Below the pieces are notes generated by a model, which did no database searches, was not told the DNA's origin, and saw only the letters and a list, made by a program, of their open reading frames with translations. From positions 3,328,778-3,392,777 of the forward strand of contig NZ_KV440950.1 of the NCBI RefSeq assembly GCF_001636405.1: 64,000 bases of DNA, read 5' to 3'. The stretch's first letter is position 1. Each line of letters starts with the position of its first letter. Below are positions 25,913-35,530 of the stretch, in pieces. This DNA is from Peribacillus frigoritolerans (GTDB lineage Bacteria; Bacillota; Bacilli; Bacillales; DSM-1321). The position numbers and the translations under genes are program-made.

Positions 25913-26344
25913 TTAAACCAATTCATCCTGCTTTTTATTTTTCTCATAGGCCTCATGCCATTCAGGGTACATGCGTTTAATGGATATTGGGCGGAAGCTC
26001 TCCTTTTTAACGCAAACGTGGGAAGAATGACCTGTAGCCGCCACTTCATTTTTCCCATTAACGATCTCATACCCATAAACGACGCGTAAACCGTCATATT
26101 TTTCAATCCAGGTTTTAATTTTCACCTTATCACCATATCTAACAGGGGTTTTATACGAAGCTTGAATATCCATAACAGGTGAGAGGATGCCATCCGCTTC
26201 CATATCAGCATAATAAAACCCTAAATCATTTATCAATTTTGTCCTGCCTAGTTCCATCCATATTAAATAATTCGCATGGTAAACAACACCCATTTGATCT
26301 GTCTCTGCATACCGCACTTCAATTTCGTTTTCAGCTATGAACAT
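25913..26344 (-). CDS. yneP: acyl-CoA thioesterase YneP, hot-dog fold
   Basis: 143-residue 4-hydroxybenzoyl-CoA thioesterase-type hot-dog protein. The catalytic loop VRYAETDQMGVVYHANYLIWMELGR contains the conserved Asp and the HANY motif. It hydrolyses acyl-CoA thioesters by family; natural substrate unknown. It lies 24 nt upstream of yneQ and is probably cotranscribed with it. Confidence 0.9.
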   Translation of the reverse strand: MFIAENEIEVRYAETDQMGVVYHANYLIWMELGRTKLINDLGFYYADMEADGILSPVMDIQASYKTPVRYGDKVKIKTWIEKYDGLRVVYGYEIVNGKNEVAATGHSSHVCVKKESFRPISIKRMYPEWHEAYEKNKKQDELV

Positions 26345-26454
26345 TTTGTTTCCCCACTTTCATTTCTCTTGCAATAAACATTTTACCATAACAATTGTGC
26401 AAATTTCATTTAAGCTGTCTTTATAGACTGTTTCCCTTCATTGAACCTAAAATG

Positions 26455-26491
26455 AAAGGGGAGAAAGATTTCTCATCTCTTTCTCCCCTTT
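26455..26491 (-). terminator. terminator of tlp
   Basis: AAAGGGGAGAAAGA paired with TCTTTCTCCCCTTT just downstream of tlp. Confidence 0.75.
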
Positions 26492-26501
26492 ACCTAGTTG
26501 T

Positions 26502-26747
26502 TTACATATTATCGTTACTATAACCGTTTTCCCGTGCTTCCTGCTCATCTTGCATTTCTTCCTTCATTCCATCAATGCTCTTTCTTCTTCGTTCATTTTT
26601 ATCCTGAATTGCCTGCTTTTCTTCCCCTGAAGAAAATGATAACGTTTCATTTGCAGCGATTATGTTTTCTTCCGTATTTTCTATTGCATCTTGAATTTTT
26701 TCAACATTATCCAAACGATTATCCGGATTGTGCTTATTTGTGCCCAT
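26502..26747 (-). CDS. tlp: small acid-soluble spore protein, thioredoxin-like Tlp
   Basis: 81-residue hydrophilic protein beginning MGTNKHNPDNRLDNVEKIQ, the Tlp family of minor spore proteins made in the forespore. The ATG at 26747 is preceded by GAGGTG at 6 nt; the GTG three codons upstream is part of that site. It follows sspN closely on the same strand, as in B. subtilis. Highly charged and lysine/glutamate-rich as expected. Confidence 0.92.
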   Translation of the reverse strand: MGTNKHNPDNRLDNVEKIQDAIENTEENIIAANETLSFSSGEEKQAIQDKNERRRKSIDGMKEEMQDEQEARENGYSNDNM

Positions 26748-26813
26748 TATTTTCACCTCATGTTATTTATTCACATAATATTATTACGATTACTTTATAA
26801 CCTTGTCCCTTGA

Positions 26814-26957
26814 TTACTCGCCTTTAGTTTGAATGACCTGAGCATGCTTGCCTGATTTATCCTGCATTTTCTTACCGTTGTTCCCGCCCGCTGCTATTGG
26901 CTGTGTTCCTTGATGGCTCGGCCTAAAGTGTTTGGAATCTTTTTTTGGATTACCCAT
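26814..26957 (-). CDS. sspN: small acid-soluble spore protein N
   Basis: 47-residue protein [20 protein letters not shown]... with [24 protein letters not shown] at the C-terminus, unmistakably SspN (YneM). GGAGGCGAT precedes the ATG. It lies 66 nt upstream of tlp and is probably cotranscribed during sporulation. Confidence 0.95.
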   Translation of the reverse strand: MGNPKKDSKHFRPSHQGTQPIAAGGNNGKKMQDKSGKHAQVIQTKGE

Positions 26958-27028
26958 TTCTATCGCCTCCTTCTCTTATCATGGATAAAAAAGAGGAAAT
27001 TCATGAATGCCAGTTTTTGAAATAGTTA

Positions 27029-27078
27029 TGAAAAAAGAGCCAGCACCTTGAAGGAACCTTCATGGCACTGACTCTTTT
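27029..27078 (-). terminator. imperfect terminator-like hairpin downstream of the FbpB-like gene
   Basis: AAAAAAGAGCCAG ... CTGACTCTTTTT arms with a second AAGG/CCTT pairing inside. The minus strand ends in a T-run directly behind the FbpB-like gene. Confidence 0.6.
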
Positions 27079-27088
27079 TAAGCAAAGA

Positions 27089-27217
27089 CTATTCAGCCTT
27101 TTGCATATGTTTTTTTTCAAGACGTTCTTCAAGTCTTTCCATTTGTTTAACGTCCATCAATAATTCCCTTTTATTTTCTTTAATTAATTCTTCAAATGTC
27201 CTTTTTCTTTTTTTCAT
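27089..27217 (-). CDS. fbpB: FbpB-family small basic protein
   Basis: 42-residue basic protein (MKKRKRTFEELIKENKRELL...RLEERLEKKHMQKAE), the pattern of Fur-regulated small basic proteins that in B. subtilis act with the sRNA FsrA in iron sparing. AGGTG lies 8 nt before the ATG. A possible Fur box (27303-27317) and a -35/-10-like pair (TTGAAG / CATAAT) lie ~90 nt upstream. The family call is good; whether this is FbpB itself or another member is not decided. Confidence 0.78.
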   Translation of the reverse strand: MKKRKRTFEELIKENKRELLMDVKQMERLEERLEKKHMQKAE

Positions 27218-27302
27218 GCTTTTCACCTACTTATTTTTAATATACAATTCAGCATTGCCAAATTAACGTAAAATTATGACTATATGGTTTCCATCCCTTC
27301 AA

Positions 27303-27317
27303 TTGTCATAATTATCA
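27303..27317 (-). promoter_or_regulatory. possible Fur box upstream of the FbpB-like gene
   Basis: Minus strand TGATAATTATGACAA matches the 7-1-7 Fur consensus TGATAATNATTATCA at 11 of the 14 defined positions, the left half perfectly. It lies next to a -35-like TTGAAG. Confidence 0.35.
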
Positions 27318-27450
27318 GATTTTTAACCTGATAAAAATTCCATTTCTCCGCTCTCTATACTTTAACCCTTTTTTCATAAACTTTAACCATATTTTTTTGA
27401 ATTTTTTGATTTTTCCATTAAAATTTGACAACTTTGTTACACACAATAAA

Positions 27451-27474
27451 AACGGAACCTCATAAGGTTCCGTT
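27451..27474 (-). terminator. terminator of yneN
   Basis: AACGGAACCT / AGGTTCCGTT hairpin with a 4-nt loop and T-rich sequence after it on the minus strand, about 70 nt past the yneN stop. Confidence 0.75.
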
Positions 27475-27544
27475 CCTTGTTTTAAGAAACCGGGGTTTTC
27501 GGCAGGGGTGTGTCGCAAATCACTTCAAACTTCATAAGATTACC

Positions 27545-28078
27545 CTACTGCATACTATTTATATTTCGTTCCATATCTTTTAAGGTCATGGCTGAAATTA
27601 CCTTATTCCTGATAATGCCTTTTTTGTCGATGAAGTAAGTTGTCGGTATGCTAAGAATTTTATAGCGCTCATTCACTGGATTTTTTGCACTTTGACTATC
27701 CAGCGGTATGGTAAAAGTAATTCCATTATCCTCCACAAATGCTTGTACATCATTTTCAGGGTCAATATTGACTGCAAGTACGACGACATCATCACCCGCT
27801 TGTTGTGTGTATTTCTCCATATCCGGCATTTCCTTCTTGCAAGGCGGGCACCACGTTGCCCAAAAATTCAGCATTACCTTTTTTCCCTCATAATCCGATA
27901 ATTCAACTTGTTTACCATCCAACGTTTTCAGGGAGAAATTCGGTGCTTTAGCTCCAATTTTCAATCCACCCAAAGCATCTTTTTCGTCATTTCCCTTTGA
28001 TTCATTATCCATCGCCTGCACGATCGCTACAGTAATAAGTGATAGTAAGGCCACCGAAGCAATAATTTTTTTAAGCAT
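27545..28078 (-). CDS. yneN: thiol:disulfide oxidoreductase YneN (TlpA/ResA-like)
   Basis: 177-residue extracytoplasmic thioredoxin-like protein. An N-terminal signal anchor (residues about 3-22) precedes an AhpC/TSA-Redoxin fold with the redox motif WATWCPPCKKEMP and a cis-Pro segment ILSIPTTYFID. By family it reduces disulfides on the outer face of the membrane. AGGAGG precedes the ATG. The position between sspN/tlp and citB is as in B. subtilis. Confidence 0.9.
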   Translation of the reverse strand: MLKKIIASVALLSLITVAIVQAMDNESKGNDEKDALGGLKIGAKAPNFSLKTLDGKQVELSDYEGKKVMLNFWATWCPPCKKEMPDMEKYTQQAGDDVVVLAVNIDPENDVQAFVEDNGITFTIPLDSQSAKNPVNERYKILSIPTTYFIDKKGIIRNKVISAMTLKDMERNINSMQ

Positions 28079-28237
28079 ACTCGTCCTCCTAGTCCCATTA
28101 CAATAAAAATATTAGTCCATTTCCAGAATTAGAACAACTTCCCTATTCCATCTTAACAATAAAAGGGTGTGCGGAAAAGTGCAATTCCTATAAATCATAT
28201 CATGATATCTCATTGTTTCATAAACCTGACACAAAAA

Positions 28238-28268
28238 AAGCGGTAAACCTATAATAGGTTTACCGCTT
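28238..28268 (-). terminator. terminator of citB
   Basis: AAGCGGTAAACCTA / TAGGTTTACCGCTT with a 3-nt loop and TTTTTTTGTGTC following on the minus strand. Confidence 0.9.
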
Positions 28269-28282
28269 CCTAAAAGCTGAAA

Positions 28283-30994
28283 TTAGCCTTTTAATTTATT
28301 ACGTAATACCATTTGAAGGATACCACCGTGACGGTAGTAGTCGATTTCGATTTCGGAATCGAAACGAACAAGTACATCAAATTCTTTTACGTTTCCAGCT
28401 TCATCAGTAGCTGTAACTTTTACGATATCACGCGGTTTAACCGTTTCGTCGATTTTAACTGCGATGGCTTCTTTACCAGTCAATCCAAGCGTTTCAGCGT
28501 TTTCGCCTTCTTTGAATTGAAGTGGAAGAACACCCATTAATGCAAGGTTAGAACGGTGAATACGTTCAAAGCTTTCAGCGATGACTGTTTTGATGCCAAG
28601 AAGGTTAGTACCTTTCGCAGCCCAGTCACGAGAGCTTCCCATACCATAGTCTTTACCAGCAATTACTGCAAGACCTGTTCCATCAGCTTTGTATTTCATA
28701 CAAGCATCATAGATAGCCATTACATCGCCTGTTGGCCAGTAAGTAGTGTAACCACCTTCTGTACCTGGAGCAACTTGGTTACGGATACGGATGTTTGCGA
28801 ATGTTCCGCGCATCATCGCTTCATGGTTACCACGACGAGAACCGTAAGAGTTAAAGTCACGCGGTTTCACACCGTTTTCGCGAAGATAGATACCAGCTGG
28901 TGTATCTTTACCGATTGCACCTGCAGGAGAAATGTGGTCAGTTGTAACTGAGTCACCGAATTTACCAACTACACGCAAGCCGGAAAGTGGGTTAACTGAA
29001 CCCGGTTCTGGTGATAATCCTTCAAAGAATGGAGGATTTTGAATGTAAGTTGATTTAGAATCGAAAGCATAAATCGCTTCGTTGCTTGTTTGGATTTCAT
29101 TCCAACGTTTGTTATCGTTGAATACTGTTTCGTATTCTTTACGGAATAATTCCGGTGTAACTGTTGCTTTAACAGCAGCGTTAACTTCTTCTTGTGATGG
29201 CCAGATATCAGCAAGATATACATCGTTACCATCTTTATCTTTACCAAGTGAATCATTGTTAAGATCGAAGTCCACAGTACCAGCAAGTGCATATGCAACA
29301 ACCAAAGTTGGAGAAGCAAGATAGTTCGCTTTAACTAGTGGATGAATACGACCTTCAAAGTTACGGTTACCAGAAAGTACTGAAGTTACTAGAAGATCTG
29401 CCTCAGCAACAGCTGCTTCGATTTCGTCAGCCAATGGACCTGAGTTACCGATACATGTTGTACAGCCGTAACCAACTACGTTGAATCCTAATTGATCAAG
29501 GTATGGTTGAAGACCTGCATCACGAAGGTAACCAGTAACAACTTTAGAACCTGGTGCCAATGATGTTTTTACATAATCCGGAACAGTCAAGCCTTTTTCA
29601 ACTGCTTTTTTAGCAATAAGACCCGCCCCAAGCATTACGTATGGGTTAGAAGTGTTCGTACAGCTTGTGATTGCAGCAATTGCAATCGCACCTGTTTTCA
29701 TTACCGTTTCTTTGCCATCGGCAAATTTAACAGTTACTTCTTTATCCAATTCAGAATTGTCCATGCCAAAACCTTGGTTGCCCATAGGTGCATTGATTGC
29801 GTCATGGAAAGATTTTTTCATTTGAGAAAGTGGAATCAAATCTTGCGGGCGTTTAGGGCCTGAAAGGTTTGGTTCAATTGCTGAAAGGTCGATTTCCACA
29901 ACATCATTGTATGCTGGATCTTCGTTTTCAGGAGAGTAGAACAAACCATTTTCTTTGCAGTATGATTCAACCACTTTAATTTGTTTTTCATCACGGCCTG
30001 TTAAGCGCATGTAATCGATCGCTTCTGCATCAACAGGGAAGAAACCAACTGTAGCACCGTATTCAGGAGCCATGTTAGCAATTGTTGCACGGTCAGCAAG
30101 TGGAAGGTATCCTACTCCTGGGCCGTAGAACTCAACGAATTTACCAACTACGCCGTGTGCACGAAGAACTTGTGTTACTTTCAATGCAAGGTCAGTAGCT
30201 GTTGTACCTTTAGGAAGTTGGCCAGTCAGTTTAACACCAACGACTTTTGGAACTGGGAAGTAAGAAGGCTGTCCAAGCATGCCTGCTTCTGCTTCGATAC
30301 CGCCGACACCCCAACCAAGAACACCAATACCGTTGATCATTGTAGTATGTGAATCTGTACCGAAAACAGAATCAGGGAATACTTCGAAGTCACCGTTTGG
30401 AGTTTCAACAGCATGAACCACGTTCGCAAGGTACTCTAGGTTAACTTGGTGAACGATACCAGTTGCCGGTGGAACTGCACGATAGTTGTTGAATGATTTT
30501 TGAGCCCAGCTTAGGAACTGGTAACGCTCTGCATTACGTTCGAATTCAAGATCCATATTGGCATCTAGGGAATCCATTGTACCTGCTTTATCAACTTGTA
30601 CAGAGTGGTCAATTACAAGGTCAACCGGGATTTCCGGGTTGATTTTGTCAGGATCTCCACCAAGTGCCGCGAAAGCATTACGTAAAGAAGCTAAATCAAC
30701 AACAACTGGAACACCAGTGAAATCTTGTAGGATTACACGTGAAGGCTTGAACGGAACATCTATATCTTGTTGCTCGCTTGTTCCCCATTTAGCAAGGTTC
30801 GCAACGTGTTCTTTTGTGATTACTCTTCCGTCTACTTGGCGAAGGACCGCTTCAAGTAATACTTTAATGGAATATGGAAGGCGTGATACTTGGCCATCCC
30901 CTGCTTTTTCAATAGCGTCTAGGCTGTAGTAGTTGTAGCGTTGCCCATCAATTTCAAAGGACTTACGCGCTTGGTATACGTCATTTTTCGTCAT
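28283..30994 (-). CDS. citB: aconitate hydratase (bifunctional aconitase/IRE-binding type)
   Basis: 903-residue AcnA-type aconitase converting citrate to isocitrate in the TCA cycle; apo-enzyme in Bacillus also binds RNA. The 4Fe-4S cysteines are in [11 protein letters not shown] and [13 protein letters not shown]. Substrate-binding SRxxAAKG appears as [10 protein letters not shown], and [24 protein letters not shown] is diagnostic. AGGGGG precedes the ATG. The upstream promoter carries CcpC-like dyads (31149-31214). Confidence 0.97.
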   Translation of the reverse strand: MTKNDVYQARKSFEIDGQRYNYYSLDAIEKAGDGQVSRLPYSIKVLLEAVLRQVDGRVITKEHVANLAKWGTSEQQDIDVPFKPSRVILQDFTGVPVVVDLASLRNAFAALGGDPDKINPEIPVDLVIDHSVQVDKAGTMDSLDANMDLEFERNAERYQFLSWAQKSFNNYRAVPPATGIVHQVNLEYLANVVHAVETPNGDFEVFPDSVFGTDSHTTMINGIGVLGWGVGGIEAEAGMLGQPSYFPVPKVVGVKLTGQLPKGTTATDLALKVTQVLRAHGVVGKFVEFYGPGVGYLPLADRATIANMAPEYGATVGFFPVDAEAIDYMRLTGRDEKQIKVVESYCKENGLFYSPENEDPAYNDVVEIDLSAIEPNLSGPKRPQDLIPLSQMKKSFHDAINAPMGNQGFGMDNSELDKEVTVKFADGKETVMKTGAIAIAAITSCTNTSNPYVMLGAGLIAKKAVEKGLTVPDYVKTSLAPGSKVVTGYLRDAGLQPYLDQLGFNVVGYGCTTCIGNSGPLADEIEAAVAEADLLVTSVLSGNRNFEGRIHPLVKANYLASPTLVVAYALAGTVDFDLNNDSLGKDKDGNDVYLADIWPSQEEVNAAVKATVTPELFRKEYETVFNDNKRWNEIQTSNEAIYAFDSKSTYIQNPPFFEGLSPEPGSVNPLSGLRVVGKFGDSVTTDHISPAGAIGKDTPAGIYLRENGVKPRDFNSYGSRRGNHEAMMRGTFANIRIRNQVAPGTEGGYTTYWPTGDVMAIYDACMKYKADGTGLAVIAGKDYGMGSSRDWAAKGTNLLGIKTVIAESFERIHRSNLALMGVLPLQFKEGENAETLGLTGKEAIAVKIDETVKPRDIVKVTATDEAGNVKEFDVLVRFDSEIEIDYYRHGGILQMVLRNKLKG

Positions 30995-31148
30995 GAATAT
31001 TACCCCCTATTAAACTGTCAGAACGTATTCTGCACATGAAAGTAAAACCTGGTTCACTGAAACCATGTTTACTATAAATATAAGTAAAAAAGTTAGTTTG
31101 TCGAATTTTCTCTCTCTTCCCCCACCCTAACTCTTCCTTCAACTTAAT

Positions 31149-31214
31149 ACTAATATAGAAATGAGTATAAGTAAATAACAAGAAAGTTATTGTTTTTGAT
31201 AAGTTTCTCTTATC
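31149..31214 (-). promoter_or_regulatory. citB promoter with CcpC-like dyads
   Basis: On the minus strand TTGTTA, 18 nt, TATATT (31157-31152) gives a start near 31145, about 150 nt before citB. GATAAGTTTCTCTTATC (31198-31214) contains ATAA-N7-TTAT, the CcpC recognition pattern, centred near -61. AATAACAAGAAAGTTATT (31174-31191) is a second dyad next to the -35. This resembles the B. subtilis citB arrangement. The remaining ~165 nt to sspO hold the divergent spore-gene promoter, not resolved. Confidence 0.65.
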
Positions 31215-31379
31215 GAAAAAAATCCCCCACATATTAAAGTGCATGTAAGAAGCCTTGCTGATATGCATTTTCTTGAAAATACCCCAATTTGCGGCCTGAT
31301 AAATTATTCCAGCAAAACATATTGACACTTCATACATAATCATTCGACATTATCGCATTCTATGGGTGGAGGTGTCGAA

Positions 31380-31532
31380 ATGACAAAACAAAAGGCAAAT
31401 CATGTTATACCAGGTATGAATGCAGCAAAAGCGCAAGGTAATGGGGCCGGATACAATGATGAACTGGGAAATGAACCGCCATTATCGGAAATGCAAAGGC
31501 AGAACAATAAAAAAAGAAAGAAAAACCAATGA
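31380..31532 (+). CDS. sspO: small acid-soluble spore protein O
   Basis: 50-residue protein [25 protein letters not shown]..., ending [16 protein letters not shown], clear SspO (CotK) of the spore core. GGTGGAGGTG precedes the ATG. Divergent from citB, the conserved arrangement. Confidence 0.95.
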   Translation: MTKQKANHVIPGMNAAKAQGNGAGYNDELGNEPPLSEMQRQNNKKRKKNQ

Positions 31533-31555
31533 TTCCCATTATTTCTAGGCTTTAA

Positions 31556-31616
31556 ATAGGATAGGCTTTTTGAAATGGCAGATGTCCTGCATTTTTCAAA
31601 AAGCCTATTCCTTTCT
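31556..31616 (+). terminator. terminator between sspO and the convergent coiled-coil gene
   Basis: GATAGGCTTTTTGAAA ... TTTCAAAAAGCCTATTC arms separated by ~18 nt that can pair further. Confidence 0.75.
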
Positions 31617-31688
31617 AAAATCAATTAACGCACAAGTAAGTCGCGCAAAACTTACGAGTAAAGCGCTCATGACACTAGTACCTGTAAC

Positions 31689-31952
31689 TCAATATTCCTC
31701 AGAATTGACCTCATTGACGATTGCCTGGATATCCTGTTCGAATTTTTTCAATTGTTCTTTCTGATGTTCGGAAGCGGTGACTAAAGCAGATTGTATTTGT
31801 TGATAGGCCTCGTTCACTTCCTGCTTCACATGTTTCAATTCCGTTCCGTAATTCGGTGCGTTTTTCTCAATGGATGAGTATACATCAAATACTTGTTGAT
31901 AACTTTGCTGGGCTTCCTGAAAAGACCTTCGCTTATCTTGTTTATCCTGCAT
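31689..31952 (-). CDS. small coiled-coil protein of unknown function
   Basis: 87-residue highly charged, Gln/Glu/Lys-rich helical protein (AQQSYQQVFDVYSSIEKN, then two long amphipathic stretches), likely an all-helical coiled coil, soluble, with no cysteines. A good AAGGAGCTG ribosome binding site supports translation. It sits between sspO and sspP, which suggests but does not prove a sporulation role. I do not recognise the family. Confidence 0.7.
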   Translation of the reverse strand: MQDKQDKRRSFQEAQQSYQQVFDVYSSIEKNAPNYGTELKHVKQEVNEAYQQIQSALVTASEHQKEQLKKFEQDIQAIVNEVNSEEY

Positions 31953-32068
31953 TTGGATTCAGCTCCTTAAATATGGTGTCCATCCATAGCATGTACGAGG
32001 TTTGCAAATATATGTATGTGAATAAAATTTCACGGACTGATTATCTTAAGAGATAGGAGGGATCGAAC

Positions 32069-32212
32069 ATGAACAAAAACGATGGTAAAGATATGCGAAA
32101 AAATGCTCCTAAAGGAAATACCCCAGGTCAACCAGCACCATTAAGCGGTTCTCATAAGGTGAAAAACAGGCAGCACTCCCGTCAGAAGCATAATAGCAGT
32201 CATGATATGTAA
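32069..32212 (+). CDS. sspP: small acid-soluble spore protein P
   Basis: 47-residue protein with [21 protein letters not shown] and C-terminal [12 protein letters not shown], clear SspP (CotL). AGGAGGGATCGAAC precedes the ATG. In B. subtilis it forms an operon with sspO; here the two are separated by an opposing gene and a terminator. Confidence 0.95.
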   Translation: MNKNDGKDMRKNAPKGNTPGQPAPLSGSHKVKNRQHSRQKHNSSHDM

Positions 32213-32237
32213 GCTGTTCAAATAATCGTTCCATAAC

Positions 32238-32279
32238 AAAGCGGTGCCGCCCCAAAAAGGCAGACACCGCTTTCGTTTT
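32238..32279. terminator. bidirectional terminator between sspP and the thiamin operon
   Basis: AAAGCGGTG ... CACCGCTTT stem with an inner CCGCC/GGCAG-like pairing; T-rich tails on both strands (TTTCGTTTT on plus). Confidence 0.7.
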
Positions 32280-32401
32280 ATATTGTTGAAGCAAATAAGT
32301 CACATTGGAAAATGTTCGATACCTTCCTATTATAAGGGCATCTTTTTTTTGGCACTCTTTCACGGGTTTAAACGCGAATTGCAAGTCGGTGCCATTCCCC
32401 T

Positions 32402-33421
32402 TCAGCCAAAATAGCGATGATATAACGTTTTTGCTTCTGCAATATCTTTTGTTCCATGAATCAACGCCCGCCCGTCTTTAAAAACGACCAACCGATGGGT
32501 TCCGATGGTAAATGAAAGTAAATAAGGATTCCTGTCGATCTTACCACCTTGTGCGATAAGATTATTTTCAAGTTCCACTAAGTCTCTTTCAACCTTCATT
32601 GCCGGCCGGATTTGGACAGAATCCCTTCCGCATAAAACGGCGGTCTTTGTTCGATTTGAATAAGAAAGGTGGGGATACGTTCGATTTGGCCCACATGACA
32701 AACAAGTATCCTTTTTTAATTTCGCTACATTTATAGATGAATGTTCATTTTTCCAAAGATCAAATGAAACGATTTTGTTTCTCAGCGATTCGTGATCTTC
32801 GACAAGGATTTTTAAAGCTTCCGCCATTTGATGGGCAACGACCGTTTGAACGGCAGGGCTGATGATTCCAGCCGTATCACAAGTCAGTCCTCCAATCGGG
32901 ACCGTTTCCAGCAAACAATTCAAACATGGGGTCGTCTCTGGGATCACCGTGTAACTTATCCCATAACTCCCTACACAGGCACCGTAAATCCAGGGGATTT
33001 TATATTTTTGTGCAGTATCGTTAATAAGCATCCTTGTATCGAAATTATCAGTGGCATCCAATATCAAATCCACGCCTTCAATAAGCTTCGCCAATTCATC
33101 AACCGAAACATCCGCCACATGTGATTTTACGATTACATCCGAATTTAGCGCATTCAGGCGATTCTTCGCTGCCACTGCTTTCGGTATTCTTTTTTGTGCA
33201 TCCTCTTCACAATAAAGCTGTTGTCTTTGAAGGTTGCTCCACTCTACATAATCCCTGTCAACAATGGTGAGTTTCCCAATTCCGGCTCGTACAAGGCCTT
33301 CCGCAGATCCCGTACCGAGAGCACCCGCTCCAATCACCAAAACGTGTTTTTTGCGAATTTTCATTTGCCCTTCTTCCCCAATAGGACCAAAAAGTTCTTG
33401 ACGTGAATAACGCTCATTCAT
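32402..33421 (-). CDS. thiF: ThiS adenylyltransferase ThiF
   Basis: 339-residue E1-like enzyme that adenylates the C-terminal glycine of ThiS. The nucleotide loop [21 protein letters not shown] is followed by [25 protein letters not shown], and a zinc-binding CLNC ... CLSCG pair. The MoeB-type fold is shared with molybdopterin synthesis, but the thiG/thiS context assigns it to thiazole formation. The start overlaps thiG by 4 nt. Last visible gene of the thiamin operon; no thiD follows, unlike B. subtilis. Confidence 0.92.
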   Translation of the reverse strand: MNERYSRQELFGPIGEEGQMKIRKKHVLVIGAGALGTGSAEGLVRAGIGKLTIVDRDYVEWSNLQRQQLYCEEDAQKRIPKAVAAKNRLNALNSDVIVKSHVADVSVDELAKLIEGVDLILDATDNFDTRMLINDTAQKYKIPWIYGACVGSYGISYTVIPETTPCLNCLLETVPIGGLTCDTAGIISPAVQTVVAHQMAEALKILVEDHESLRNKIVSFDLWKNEHSSINVAKLKKDTCLSCGPNRTYPHLSYSNRTKTAVLCGRDSVQIRPAMKVERDLVELENNLIAQGGKIDRNPYLLSFTIGTHRLVVFKDGRALIHGTKDIAEAKTLYHRYFG

Positions 33422-34185
33422 CCAATGCTCAATCCTTCAACTGGGCTGCTTGCAATCGCGTAATCATTTTTTTCGATTCTTCCTGCTTCATACCCCAATC
33501 GCCCTGCCTCAATGGCAAGTTTCATTGCTCTCGCCATTTTGACTGGATCTTTCGCCCCGGAAACAGCAGTGTTAAGTAATACGCCATCCGCCCCTAATTC
33601 CATGGCGATTGCTGCATCAGAGGGTGTTCCGATCCCTGCATCAACAATTACCGGCACCTCTGATTGTTCCATGATGAACCGTAAGTTCAGTGGGTTTATA
33701 ATGCCTTGACCAGAGCCAATTGGTGAAGCTCCGGGCATGATTGCATGGCACCCCACTTCTTCCAGGCGTTTAGCGAGCAAGACATCATCCGAAGTATAAG
33801 GTAATACGGTGAATCCCAGTTTCACTAATTCTTCAGCAGCTTTCAATGTTTCAATCGGGTCAGGCAGCAGTGTTTTTTGACAGCCAATGACTTCAACCTT
33901 AATCATGTCACATAAGCCAGATGCTTTTGCAAGCTGGGCAATGCGCACTGCTTCTTTGGCTGTTTTAGCTCCTGCCGTATTGGGAAGGAGTGTGTATTTC
34001 TTCAAATCAAGCTTTTCCAAAAAATTGGGCTGACTGGCTTCAAAAATGTTCATTCTCCGGACCGCGAACGTTAATATTTCCGTCTCCGAAACCTCCACAG
34101 ATTGTTTTTGAACATCGAAATTCGGATATTTTCCAGTACCTAATAATAATCTTGAAGAAAATTCATATGAACCAATCTTTAACAT
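33418..34185 (-). CDS. thiG: thiazole synthase ThiG
   Basis: 255-residue TIM-barrel enzyme that condenses DXP, dehydroglycine and ThiS-thiocarboxylate. It has [12 protein letters not shown] at the start, the lysine region MIKVEVIG, and the phosphate-binding [30 protein letters not shown]. It starts 1 nt after the thiS stop and overlaps thiF by 4 nt. Confidence 0.96.
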   Translation of the reverse strand: MLKIGSYEFSSRLLLGTGKYPNFDVQKQSVEVSETEILTFAVRRMNIFEASQPNFLEKLDLKKYTLLPNTAGAKTAKEAVRIAQLAKASGLCDMIKVEVIGCQKTLLPDPIETLKAAEELVKLGFTVLPYTSDDVLLAKRLEEVGCHAIMPGASPIGSGQGIINPLNLRFIMEQSEVPVIVDAGIGTPSDAAIAMELGADGVLLNTAVSGAKDPVKMARAMKLAIEAGRLGYEAGRIEKNDYAIASSPVEGLSIG

Positions 34186-34186
34186 T

Positions 34187-34390
34187 TCATCCGCCTCCTA
34201 CAAAATGTACAATCTCTACCTTGTCTCCATTTGACAAAAGTGTTTCACTTAGACTTTCTTTTGCTAATATTTCATCATTCAATTCAACGATCACTACTTT
34301 TTGATGTAGATTAAAGTGTTGTAAAAGCCCTGTAACTGTTGATTCTTCAGCAGGAATCCGTATTTTTTCCCCGTTAATAATCAATTCCAA
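34187..34390 (-). CDS. thiS: sulfur carrier protein ThiS
   Basis: 67-residue ubiquitin-like carrier ending in GGG, where the terminal glycine receives sulfur. I start it at a TTG (34390) giving [16 protein letters not shown], because GGAGGTG lies 6 nt upstream and the length then matches the family. The open frame continues to 34453 but overlaps thiO. Acts with ThiF and ThiG. Confidence 0.9.
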   Translation of the reverse strand: MELIINGEKIRIPAEESTVTGLLQHFNLHQKVVIVELNDEILAKESLSETLLSNGDKVEIVHFVGGG

Positions 34391-34404
34391 TTCATCCACC
34401 TCCA

Positions 34405-35529
34405 TCAAGAAAAAAGGGGCTGTATCGAACGGTCCAATCGAAAAGGGGACCATTCGGGATTTGCCTTCCTTTCCAAAATATCCGCTATAAGTACACCTGT
34501 AATTGGAGAAAGCAAGATGCCATTCCTATAGTGCCCCGTTGCAATGAAAAGTCCCTTGCATGCCGGATGTTCACCAAAGTACGGTAAGCCGTCCCCAGTT
34601 TGGGGGCGTATACCTGCCCATGTCTTTTCCAATTCGGTTCCTTTAATCGCCGGAAGCAATTGCGTTGCTCTTTCTATTAACGTAGAAATCCCCTCAAGAC
34701 TTACCTTTTGATCGAAAGTGTTCGCTTTAACCGTTGCCCCGACAATGATTCTTCCGCCAACTTTGGGCACAAGATAGCAGCCATGTGAGAAAATTGTCTT
34801 TTCAAGCAATGGACGATCGGTCAGGACGGAAAAGCACTCTCCCTTTACTGGATAACTGTCGAGTATGATCCCTGATTTTTCTAGGAGGAAAGCACTCCAA
34901 GCGCCACCTGCCACGATGACATTTTCACTTGAAAATCTACCTATGTCCGTGACAACTCCCGTTACACATCCGTTTTCCGTAACCAAATCGGAGACATGAA
35001 CAAATTCCTTTATATCCACACCAAGGGCAGCTGCAGATTCAGTAAAAGCGAGCGACAGTCTTGTGGCTGAAACTTGTCCATCATTCGGAATGAACATGGC
35101 TCCTTTAATCTCATCCGATAAAAGCGGTTCCGTTTTCCTTATTTCGGCAGTCGATAGCCATTCAGCCTCAAATCCGGCATTTTGCTGGACTTTGATCATG
35201 TTCTTCAACTCGGCTACTTGCTCACTCGATAGCGCCACCTTATACATGCCCTTATTCACTAATTCGATGTCTATTCCGCTTATGTCTTTTAATTCTTCCG
35301 CCAGTGCAGGAAACATCCCCCTGCTTCGACTTGCCAATGTAAAAAGGGGATTATCAGGATCTAACTCGGATTGTGCTCCTAACATCCCGGCTGCAGCACT
35401 GGATGCTTTACTGGCAAGTCTGTCTTTTTCCAATAAAAGAACCTTCTTACCTCGCTTGGCTAATTGAAAGGCAATGGATCCACCTATTACTCCTCCCCCA
35501 ACAATGATTGCATCATATATGGAATTCAT
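34405..35529 (-). CDS. thiO: glycine oxidase ThiO
   Basis: 374-residue FAD-dependent oxidase of the DAO/GlyOx family that makes dehydroglycine for thiazole synthesis. The N-terminal dinucleotide motif AIIVGGGVIGGSIAFQLAKRGKKVLLLEKD is at residues about 6-35. The C-terminal GIRPQTGDGLPYFGE and GHYRNGILLSPITG contain the substrate arginine region. AGGAGAC precedes the ATG; it starts 1 nt after tenI. Confidence 0.95.
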   Translation of the reverse strand: MNSIYDAIIVGGGVIGGSIAFQLAKRGKKVLLLEKDRLASKASSAAAGMLGAQSELDPDNPLFTLASRSRGMFPALAEELKDISGIDIELVNKGMYKVALSSEQVAELKNMIKVQQNAGFEAEWLSTAEIRKTEPLLSDEIKGAMFIPNDGQVSATRLSLAFTESAAALGVDIKEFVHVSDLVTENGCVTGVVTDIGRFSSENVIVAGGAWSAFLLEKSGIILDSYPVKGECFSVLTDRPLLEKTIFSHGCYLVPKVGGRIIVGATVKANTFDQKVSLEGISTLIERATQLLPAIKGTELEKTWAGIRPQTGDGLPYFGEHPACKGLFIATGHYRNGILLSPITGVLIADILERKANPEWSPFRLDRSIQPLFS

Positions 35530-35530
35530 A

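Noticed and set aside
27315..27518. 67-codon frame between yneN and the FbpB-like gene
   Set aside because: Crosses the yneN terminator hairpin and has no ribosome binding site or family resemblance.
30981..31343. 120-codon frame upstream of citB
   Set aside because: Covers the citB promoter and CcpC dyads; composition is unlike a protein.
32109..32384. 91-codon frame antisense to sspP
   Set aside because: Spans the sspP gene and the shared terminator; shadow of real features.
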